From contig NC_049985.1 of NCBI RefSeq assembly GCF_000003815.2, forward strand, positions 21,100,147 to 21,161,025: a stretch of DNA of 60,879 bases, in the 5' to 3' direction. A program made the position numbers and the translations under genes. How positions within the stretch are numbered: position 1 is the first letter of the stretch; every line of letters begins with the position of its first letter. The notes below the pieces were generated by a model. It made no database searches, had not been told where the DNA came from, and worked only from the letters and a program-made list of their open reading frames with translations. The DNA is from Branchiostoma floridae. Lineage: Eukaryota; Chordata; Leptocardii; Amphioxiformes; Branchiostomatidae. Of the stretch, positions 22,244 to 31,137 are shown piece after piece.

Positions 22244-25006
22244 ATGTTCTACAAGCTGAAGACGTTCCTGGTGTTTCTGCTCATCATCTTGGTGACGAAA
22301 GCTGGTCCAACCACAGCCTGTAGCTGTTCAACATCTTGTGTTTGCACTGGTGAAGGCCTCAGAAGTGTCCCTAGACATCTACCCCCAGGTATCGATGCGC
22401 TCGACTTGAGGAGCAATCGCATCGCAAACATTAGTCAGTCTGATTTATCAAGGTACAGGGGATTAACCATATTGGTCCTGTTCAACAACACGATAGGACA
22501 CATCCAATCTCTTGCATTTTCAAAGTTAACGAGTCTCACACAGTTGAACCTTGGTAGAAACGAATTAAACGACATTCAGGCTGGTACATTTTCAAACTTA
22601 GCTGAGCTCAAAATGTTAGTCCTGTTTAGCAACAAGATAACTTACATTCGGAAAGGAATATTCCTTCATCTGCCTAAACTTATAGATTTGGACTTGCGAT
22701 ACAACAAGATAACTGGCATTCAGCAAGATGCATTTCAAAACCTACTCCAATTGAAAAACATTTTCATTGAGTGCAACGATATAACTTACGTTGAATCCGG
22801 TGCATTTTCCAATTTGCCCCGACTGTTACGTTTGGGTCTAAACACCAACAATATAACTGTTATTCAAGGCGGAGCATTTTTAAAAACATCACAGCTCCAA
22901 TACTTGCTAATGTCCTACAACCACATATCCTACATCCACTCTGCCGTACTATCAGACTTACCTCAGTTAAAAGAGTTGGACCTGTACCAAAACAAAATTG
23001 CTTCTATTCAGACTGATACTTTTAAGGATTTACCTCATCTCCAATTCCTGTACTTAGCCAACAATGAGATAACTGAAATTCAGCCAGGTGCATTCTCCAA
23101 TGTACCAAAGCTCAAAAAGATCCGTCTAAAACGCAACAAGATAACTACTATTCAGGTCGGCTCATTCTCCAATCTACCAAGACTAAAACAACTTTTCCTG
23201 AATTCCAACATGATCACCACTATTCAGGTTGGTGCTTTCTCAGATTTATTCCAGCTCCAGAAATTGGACCTGTCCTCAAACCGATTAACATACATTCCAC
23301 TTGGTACATTCCAAAATCTACCAATGCTGAAAAAACTGTCCCTGTCCTCCAACAAGATTGCGAAGATTATGTCTGCTGAAATTTCCAATCTTATCCAACT
23401 CGATACACTGTCCCTGAGTGATAACAATATAAAGGTATTGCCCGGATATGATGAGATGTCATTGATCTCCAATGTAGCTCTTCACAACAATTCCTGGCAG
23501 TGTGACTGTAGAATGGTTCCCTTCAGGCAAAAGATGACTGGGTCTGCTTCATTTGAGAAACAGATCATATGTGAGAGGCCTAGTCATTTTCTTGGACACA
23601 GACTTCAAGATATAGAACCTAAAGACCTTATCTGTGTTGAACCAAGAATTTTGAGCTTTATCGTAGTCGAGAACAAGACATTTATACAAGGTGACACAGT
23701 TCGTTTGGTGTGTGAAGTTTCGGGCCTTCCGACACCAGACATAACAGTCACCCTGCCAGATGGACTGAATGTAACTGTTGGGACAGTTGGGAGAGTGACA
23801 GTGGAGTTAAACGGGACCATCACGATACAAAATATTGTTACGTCAGATGATGGTCTGTATGTTTGTACGGCAGCAAATCATGTAAGCTCTACATTTGCAA
23901 CGTTGTTATTGTCTATTATTGTCCCAGTGGAACCATCAATTAGCCCCTCTTTTCCCACTGACAGTATCAAAAGTAACGGTGACTGGACACTCGAGAACAC
24001 GTCTGTAGGTACTAAAACAATAGTTGGAGTCGGGATATTCCATGTAGCATTGATTACAGCTTTAATAACTATAACTCGTATGGTTAGGCGTAGAAAAACT
24101 AACAAAAGGCTTCATGACAACAACATCAATGCAGGCACCACTGTAACAGTACCCGGGGGTTACAATGAAACAGCATCCTCTGATACTGTGACTGGTGAAA
24201 CCAATAGCGTATATGGGAATGATATTGAAGTAGCCATGTGTGCTGATTTGTCATCCATTAATGCATATGAGAATGATGATGAGGTAGCCATGTCTGCCGA
24301 TTTGTCATCCATTAATGCATATGAGAATGATGATGAGGTAGCCATGTCTGCCGATTCTTCATCCATTAATGCATATGAGAATGATGATGAGGTAGCCATG
24401 TCTGCTGATTCGTCAGCCATTAATGTATATGAGAATGATGATAAGGTAGCCATGTCTGCTGATTCAGTATCTCAAGAACACATTAACGCGTATGAGAATG
24501 ATGATGAGGTACCCATGTCTGCTGATTCTGTATCTCAAGAACACATTAATGCATATGAGAATGAAGATGAGGTAGCAAAGTCTGTTGTATCTGTAGGTAA
24601 TGATCTCACTAACGTGTATGAAAATGACGATGGTGTAGCAATGTCTGCTGATTCGTCGGCCAATAACGCATATGAGAATGATGATGAGGTGGCAATGTTG
24701 GTTAATGAGGCAGCCGTGTCACCCATTAATGCATATGAGAATGATGATGAGGTAGCCAAAATTGCTTACCCTAAAGATAAGCTAGAGACTAATGCGTATG
24801 GGAAGGAGAACGAGGAGGCAATGTCTGCTGCTTCTCAGCCCATCTATGGGAACGAGAACGAGGAGGCAATATCTGCTGCTTCTCAGCCCATCTATGGGAA
24901 CGAGAATGAGGGGGCACTATCTGCTGCTTTTCAGCCCATCTATAATAATGAGGATGGCAAAGTAGTTACAAGTGCCAACCTCTATAGCGCAAAAACAAAT
25001 ACCTGA
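22244..25006 (+). CDS. LRR-Ig-TM receptor 2 with a tail of repeated YxN motifs (intact, 920 aa)
   Basis: The ATG lies five bases after a 3' splice acceptor (cctttgttatag), so the coding region is one exon behind a 5' UTR intron. Domains: signal peptide about 1-23 (hydrophobic FLVFLLIILV), LRRNT with CSCSTSCVC at 26-34, fifteen 24-residue LRRs at about 50-409 (LxxLxLxxNxI pattern), LRRCT about 410-466 (NNSWQCDCRM), one Ig domain with Cys near 489 and 541 (DDGLYVC), TM helix about 588-611 followed by RMVRRRKTNKR, and a cytoplasmic tail of about 309 residues. The tail has 13 YxN motifs: nine YEN, three YGN and one YNN, mostly in 18-21-residue repeats like INAYENDDEVAMSADS. YxN is the known binding consensus for Grb2-family SH2 domains once the Tyr is phosphorylated. 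Architecture matches the LRR-Ig families expanded in amphioxus. The ligand is unknown; a recognition or adhesion role is inferred. Confidence 0.9.
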   Translation: MFYKLKTFLVFLLIILVTKAGPTTACSCSTSCVCTGEGLRSVPRHLPPGIDALDLRSNRIANISQSDLSRYRGLTILVLFNNTIGHIQSLAFSKLTSLTQLNLGRNELNDIQAGTFSNLAELKMLVLFSNKITYIRKGIFLHLPKLIDLDLRYNKITGIQQDAFQNLLQLKNIFIECNDITYVESGAFSNLPRLLRLGLNTNNITVIQGGAFLKTSQLQYLLMSYNHISYIHSAVLSDLPQLKELDLYQNKIASIQTDTFKDLPHLQFLYLANNEITEIQPGAFSNVPKLKKIRLKRNKITTIQVGSFSNLPRLKQLFLNSNMITTIQVGAFSDLFQLQKLDLSSNRLTYIPLGTFQNLPMLKKLSLSSNKIAKIMSAEISNLIQLDTLSLSDNNIKVLPGYDEMSLISNVALHNNSWQCDCRMVPFRQKMTGSASFEKQIICERPSHFLGHRLQDIEPKDLICVEPRILSFIVVENKTFIQGDTVRLVCEVSGLPTPDITVTLPDGLNVTVGTVGRVTVELNGTITIQNIVTSDDGLYVCTAANHVSSTFATLLLSIIVPVEPSISPSFPTDSIKSNGDWTLENTSVGTKTIVGVGIFHVALITALITITRMVRRRKTNKRLHDNNINAGTTVTVPGGYNETASSDTVTGETNSVYGNDIEVAMCADLSSINAYENDDEVAMSADLSSINAYENDDEVAMSADSSSINAYENDDEVAMSADSSAINVYENDDKVAMSADSVSQEHINAYENDDEVPMSADSVSQEHINAYENEDEVAKSVVSVGNDLTNVYENDDGVAMSADSSANNAYENDDEVAMLVNEAAVSPINAYENDDEVAKIAYPKDKLETNAYGKENEEAMSAASQPIYGNENEEAISAASQPIYGNENEGALSAAFQPIYNNEDGKVVTSANLYSAKTNT
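24195..24945 (+). repeat. Coding minisatellite in the receptor 2 tail
   Basis: In-frame units of 54-63 bases encode INAYENDDEVAMSAD plus a short variable spacer. The first units after 24250 are nearly identical at DNA level (gcatatgagaatgatgatga), showing recent duplication or homogenisation. Two or three further units of another type (GNENEEAMSAASQPIY) follow from about 24790. Confidence 0.9.
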
Positions 25007-25263
25007 GGTGGGCAATAAAAAAACAAAGCTTATTTTCAATAGCAATATTAGTCAGAAACATTATGATATTAATGATCATCGAACTGACAAACTAAATTAC
25101 TAATAATGTCTTAAATGTGTAAAATATCTTTGAGTCGATGGAATTGTTACTTGTTTAACATTAAGTGTTTGCGCGTTGATTGGATACCAAAGATGTCCAA
25201 GGTTTAGTAAAGAGCATAGTTTCATTCCATACGGCAAAGTGGAAAAGATTTAACATGCATTGG

Positions 25264-25902
25264 CATAATACCGGCCGTAAGACTTATACCGGCCGATAAA
25301 AGATAATGGAATTTAAAGAGATCTACACATGCAACAATAGTTATTTCTGAGGTATACACACTTCAGACTAGGTGTCCAATACATCATTTACAAAGCATCG
25401 ATTACAATGCATTCGAAGACAACAAGGCGAAAAGTTTTCAGTATCTTTTTCGGGACAGGCAGCTTGTCGTGGGACGAACACACTGTCGCATTCATTGCCA
25501 GATTTGTAGATCATAATTACACATGCTCACGGCACAAGACGAACATGATTCAACAGAAATCTTGAATTTCTGTTGGTGACCTACAACTCATGTAAAAGTG
25601 TGAAGAACCGTTGCATAATAGCCCGGATCTACGACTGAATGGGCAAAATTGAACGTACGCGGCCATTTTCCCGCCATTTTTATATCTACGCTAGCAGTAA
25701 AGTGTTACGTCACAGCGGTTGTGACCGACAAAAGTGAAATGAAAATTCTTGACAGTATACGTCCGTTTTCTCATGACATTTTGTATGCTCATGCAGGTTT
25801 ATGTTTTATGCATTTACTAACAGAAAAGGAAGGAACATGGAGGATGTATAAAGGTACATAGCGACAGTTAATTGTGCCGTGTTTCTTCCGGCCGGTATTT
25901 TG
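25264..25902. mobile_element. Small TIR element inserted in the 3' region of receptor 2
   Basis: The ends are inverted: cataataccggccgtaag on the left and, read in reverse complement, caaaataccggccggaag on the right. The paralogous 3' region at about 12640 lacks this sequence; homology breaks near 25250 and resumes near 26140. The insertion relative to receptor 1 is thus about 890 bp, of which this element is about 640. No transposase is visible. Confidence 0.55.
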
Positions 25903-26297
25903 TACCCCCTCCCAACCACGCGCCCGTTCGCCGTGTAATTCCGCGGCGTGTTACAGTTACGATATTACGCTTTTAGCAGGACAAGAGTGGCAGAAAAGTT
26001 ACACAGAAGAAGTGGCAAGGGTAAGCTCTGACAGCAACATGTAACTGGAGAAAATGATGCGTTGACAATTTGTCAAATCAGTATGGCTAGAGAAATCGTC
26101 GTAAACGTGCAGGTATTATGATAATAGATGTTACATTTCTTATGTAACTTATAGTTGTGAATAGTTTTCAACACCTTATTGCAATTACGACAATCGCAAT
26201 GTAACTATATATGTATACACATCCATATTTCTATATATCATTATATGTAAATACTTTATCTTTGGGGCCACATCGGAAGGCAGCCGGCAACACGTTT

Positions 26298-26350
26298 CAG
26301 TCACCTTACTCGTGTCAATTCTGACTAATTGACACGAGGAAGGTGACTGA
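26298..26350. other. Long near-perfect hairpin
   Basis: tcagtcacctt.ctcgtgtcaatt pairs with aattgacacgag.aaggtgactga around a six-base loop, giving about 24 bp of stem with one mismatch. The downstream arm is kept after receptor 1 (aattgacacgagaaaggtgact near 12826), but the other arm there is reduced. Confidence 0.75.
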
Positions 26351-26399
26351 ATAGTTGTTTAAAAATATGTTTTGTGTACAAAGAATCTTGTTGTTCACT

Positions 26400-27800
26400 T
26401 TCTGCGTTTTCCTTATATGACCAGCGATCATCTTTTATCAAGCAATAACGTTTATCTCATCAACTTGATACCAAAGACGTACTAGTCCAAAACAAGGGCA
26501 TTGAGTGGATGGAGAGTAGCTGCTTTTTTTTAGCATTTTACATTCTTATGTACTTATTAGCTTTATTTGTTCCTTTGTCATTATTGTTTAGACGACAATG
26601 AAATCACTTATGGCTGAATTTACCGAGCAATTCATTTCATTTCATTTATTAGAGTTAATGTTGGTGATTGTAATTAGGAACCATTGTTGTCTAAATTAAC
26701 ATTGGTCATGACAACAGTAAAGTATGACATTGTGAACATTTGATCCAATATTTAAAGATATATTAGAGTTGAGTATAGAAGCAATGTGAGTCACACTTTG
26801 ATAAACTGTTTGCAACTTTATTTGACGATTTCTTTGTATCAATGTTATCTAAAGTAACTTCCCCCCAAGTTGAACCGTTGTATTGTATTGTATTGTACAG
26901 CATGTTTCAATGTGTTTCATAATGTATAAAGCACAAACATTACGTAATAAACTATTCACCAAAAACTTAACGTTGTTGAGGGATCACTTAGGTTAAAGCC
27001 AAATGACACACGTAACCAAGAGTAAGAAGGAAAGTGCGGATGGGATTTTTGGAACCTTTCAGATCACTTCTCTTTAGTGTCACAGCAGTGTCTACCTGTA
27101 ATGTGCAAGATGGGAAACGTCGAAAAACAGTTTTTTTTAAGACGATGGGCGGAGGTATTGAGTCCATATTCATTGAAAGCAAAGCCTTGGCTACGATCCA
27201 TATGCTACAGTTAGCTTCTTGGATCTTTTTCTAATGGTGAAAGTTTCAAGTGAAATGTGCCGATTACGCAACATGCACAAAATTTATAATATGCATCAAT
27301 AAGAGGCCAAGACATTCATGATATAAAGAAATATTTCTTATGTGTGAAATGTTAGATAAATTAGGATTAGTGAGGGCCTCTCTCACTCATAAACATCATA
27401 TTTCTTCATCTTCTCTCAGTCTGTATTAACATTAAATTAACCTCCACTGAATAAGTGCTTAAGTCTTTCTAGGTCGACATTTACCGAACAGTGGAAACGT
27501 TGATAAGTCTTCGGGAGGACCATGAAGGATAGTTATCAGTTAGAAATTGTAAACACTTAAAAATCTGTGTGAACAACATAATTGAAGCTTATTCTGAAAA
27601 AAAAAGTATTATATAGAATAAGAAAGTATATAAATAAGAATTAAAGGAATGAAAAAAAGAAACCAAGTTAAAATACCAAACAGTCGCTGCAAGTCAAATA
27701 TTGGAGTTTAGATCTATGCTCGCAAATTCAAAACTCACACCATTCCTATGTGGGTGGACTCTAGTTTTTAAAGTACTGATATTCAGAATCAACGAAATAT
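26400..27800. other. No gene seen
   Basis: AT-rich spacer between the receptor locus and the next repeat cluster. It contains small direct repeats (ttcatttcatttat near 26634, tattgtattgtattgta near 26880). None of the short open frames looks like a known family. Confidence 0.5.
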
Positions 27801-27804
27801 GTGT

Positions 27805-29632
27805 ATTAACCCAATTCAGACCGGGCATTTGAGGCCCTCCACTTCTAAGTCCTCTAACTCTTAACCCTATTCAGACCGGGCTTAAATGGTCATCCCTGGA
27901 CCGGGGGGGGGGGCGGCTTTTGAGGCCCTCCACTTCTAAGTCCTCTAACTCTTGAACGACGTGCCGTAGGGCCACCAAATTGTCAGGACATGATATCCAC
28001 ATAATATCTGACAAGTATATGACGTTTGACAAGTATTTGACGTTACGTTGACGTAAGATGACGTAATTATGACGTCATCAATTTGATTATAATGGCCGGA
28101 CCCANNNNNNNNNNNNNNNNNNNNNNNNNNNNNNNNNNNNNNNNNNNNNNNNNNNNNNNNNNNNNNNNNNNNNNNNNNNNNNNNNNNNNNNNNNNNNNNN
28201 NNNNTGACGTCATGCACATCTAAGATACGAGTTAGGTTCCGCCATATTATATCCACTACTTTGAATTTTTAAAACATACTTTTTTTGCAACAAATAATCA
28301 CAAAGGGCAATGGAAATAGACTAAATTCATTCGTTTAGATGGTTTTTGATGAAAAAATACCAGGTAATTACAAATTTTAAGGGATAATTAGCTTGTTATT
28401 CTTGATCTGGCCATACGGTCCGCCATCTCGGATTTTGGGCTGATGACGTCATCAAATTAGCATAATTTATGCATATATAATTATGAAAGATATGCTAAAT
28501 AATATAACATTTTATCTATGTAACAAAATAGCAGTAATATAGCAAATAAATGTGAAAAATACATTGTTAGAACCAAAAATAGTGATTTTTGGCAAAACTG
28601 CCTGTCAGCAAACGGTTGCCATGGCGACAAGAAAAAATGGAAAATTTGTCAAACTTCGTAAAATTGTTGCCAACAATATTTTAAGAAAACTCACCAAATT
28701 TGGTGGCTTTAGCGTTAGGCGATCTGGCGTTATAGGACATCGAAGTTGGCGCGGACCTCAAACACCCCCCCCCCCGGTCTGAATAGGGTTAAACGAAATG
28801 TCGTATGGCCACCAAATTTTCAGGAAATAATAAATACATATTATCTGACAAGTATAAGACGTTACAATGACGTACTATGACGTAATTATGACGTCATCAA
28901 TTTGATTGTATTGGCCGGACCCATAAAAAAGGGTATTCTCGGAAAACTTTGCTACAAAAATGTAACAGCAAGTGCAGATAACAAAGTGATAAAGTTTGCT
29001 ACGACCTCTGTTGCCAATAGTTAAATCAATGACGTGAAAATGACGTCATCAATTGACGTCATGCACATCTAAGATACCAGTTGGGCTCCGCGATATTGTA
29101 TCCACCACCTTGAATTTTCAAAAATGCTTTTTTTGCAACAAATAATCCCAAAAGGTAATGGAAATAGACTAGATACATTCATTTCGATGGTTTTTGATAA
29201 AAATATACCAGGTAGTTACAAATTCTAAGGGATAATAAGCTAGTCGCTATTGATCTGGCCATACCGTCCGCCATCTTGGATTTGGGCTGATGACGTCATC
29301 AAATTAGCATAAGTTATGCATATCTAATTATGAAAGATATTCTAATTAACATAAGATTTTACTTATGTAACAAAATAGCAGTAATATAGTGAATAAACAT
29401 GGAAAATAGATTGTTAGAACCTAAATTAGCGATTTTTGGTAAAACTGCCTGTCAACAAACGGTTGCCATGGCAACACGAAATAATGGAAAATTATTCAAT
29501 CTTCGTGAAATTGTTGCCAACAATATTTTAGGAAAACTCACTAAATTTGGTGGCTCTAGCATAAGCAGTTCTGGCGTTATAGGACATCAAAGTTGACGCG
29601 GGCCTCCCCCCCCCCGGTCTGAATAGGGTTAA
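27805..29632. mobile_element. Nested or tandem pair of TIR elements (TTAACCC...TCAGACCGGG)
   Basis: Left termini ttaaccc(a/t)attcagaccggg at 27805 and 27861 face right termini ccggtctgaatagggttaa at 28773 and 29613, so the ends are inverted repeats. Two interior copies, about 0.85-0.9 kb each, share blocks such as ggttgccatggc, ccgccatct.ggatt and aatattttaggaaaact. The first interior copy is interrupted by an assembly gap (28105-28204). No transposase is visible, so these are non-autonomous. Several TGACGTCA palindromes lie inside. Confidence 0.75.
28105..28204. other. Assembly gap (100 N)
   Basis: A run of 100 N inside a TIR element, probably a collapsed repeat. Confidence 0.99.
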
Positions 29633-29639
29633 GGACTGT

Positions 29640-30460
29640 CCCATTGAAATAAAAGACTGCATAAAACCAAATAATGGAAATGATTGGCAGAGGTTTTGAC
29701 ATATTTTTCATTGCAGGGGGGAATTTGAATGTCTGTTAGAAGATTGATCCACAGGTTTTCGTTGCTGCCATGGCAACGGCGTTTCTGAGAGGTTACGCAA
29801 ACAGTGAGATCAATGAAGTTGTCGTTAAGAATCGCTCAAAACGCTTTCTCTCATGTGAGAGGCTTTGCCTAGGAAATTAGTCTGCCACTCGGAAAAAAAT
29901 TGTTCGTGTATTATGCCAAAGAAAAGGGGCTTGGTGCATTACGTTATTGAGATGAAAATTCTCTAAAACAAAGCACGGGTTTTTATATGTTCCAACTTAT
30001 AAAACTAGTCCGCAAGCGTTTTGCTTTTGCACTTACATATGTTAAGTTAATGGTTTTAATGCTTGATGATTTACAAAGGCCAATAGAAAATCTATTTTCA
30101 ACTAGCCTAGCGCCTGGTCAAAGCTAAGATTTACTGCTTTTTGATTTGAAAATATCTCTGTGGAGAGATAGAGACACAAAATAATAGTCATGATCAGGTA
30201 TCCCTGTATTACTAGATGGGACAGATATGCCACATTCCAGACCAAGGCTGTATGGCCTGGGCAACTATTAACTTTGTCTTACAAACTATTAGTATAAGGA
30301 ACTGTAGTTATTTTTTTCTTCGGCCCCTAACATATCCGTCCCTAAAGTTGACTGTTTGCCTAGTGCACATGTAAAAACAAGCACGGCTTGTAGAGATGTC
30401 TTTCTTTGGCTCCGCCAAAGGTTAATACATTGGACCGCTGTCCCAATCGCCTCTTTTACG
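29640..30460. other. No gene seen
   Basis: Sequence between the TIR elements and a small tandem array. I could not recognise coding exons or repeat ends. Confidence 0.45.
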
Positions 30461-30469
30461 TCAGGGAGC

Positions 30470-30600
30470 CCAACGTGGTGACGACGTACCCCAACGTGGT
30501 ACCCCGACGTGGTGACGTAACGTGGTACCCCAACGTACTGAAGTAACGTGGTACCCCAACGTAGTGACGTAACGTGGTACCCCAACGTGGTGACGACGCT
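30470..30600. repeat. Short tandem array, unit about 26 bp (gtggtaccccaacgtagtgacgtaac type)
   Basis: About five imperfect copies built from ccccaacgtggt and gtgacgtaacgtggta blocks. The open frames through it are repeat by-products. Confidence 0.8.
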
Positions 30601-30924
30601 TCTGAGGGAGAAGGGCGTCAAGACAGGCCAGAGTCGTCTCTAAAGATCTGTACCAGGAAGCCGAAGGAGTCCACTGTACAACAAATCCGTAGAATCTCTT
30701 AACCCTCTTCTTCACTTGACGGCGATCTCACCGCGCTTTCGCTGCGATGGAAAGTTGGCGAGAGCAAGTTGGCGAGAGCGGCTCTGAATTTTGTTGAGAA
30801 ATCTTGTTGAGTTCTTTACTTCCGTTCGCTCTCTCTGTGGTTAGAAATGACTGGCAGCTGACCGAAAAAATGAACGAGCATACATAGTACACAGTTTACT
30901 GTACTACCGTAGAAAGGTGCATGT

Positions 30925-31025
30925 AAACAGTTTTCGAACTTGATCTTCGTTTTTACAACCGCTACTCACTCACTTGATATCATGAAGATCCCTACACAGC
31001 ATCTCGAGTTAATGCTGTTGATATA
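30925..31025 (+). repeat. Fragment of the interspersed repeat seen at 13.6-15.0 kb
   Basis: Shares ttttcgaact(t)gatcttcg, caaccgctactca, atcatgaagatcc and a cagcatctcgagtta-like block with the repeat near 14900-15000. It lies just beyond the 3' end of the NHL gene. Confidence 0.6.
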
Positions 31026-31137
31026 CACGCCAAAACAATGATTTATTTATTTAACAATATAGATAAATATTGTCCAGTATACAAAAAAAGTTGACGTAAT
31101 TAATCAAGGATGTTCTATCATGAATTAATCAATATCA

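Noticed and set aside
24160-24759. Antisense open frames rich in SSSFSYAL repeats opposite the receptor 2 tail
   Set aside because: They are exact shadows of the YEND repeat on the plus strand; the repeat keeps all units open in the other frame. No start, splice or domain evidence.
28552-29596. Two similar short frames (KTACQQTVAMATR) as a duplicated gene
   Set aside because: They lie inside the two interior copies of the TTAACCC-TIR element and repeat with it; no further coding capacity.
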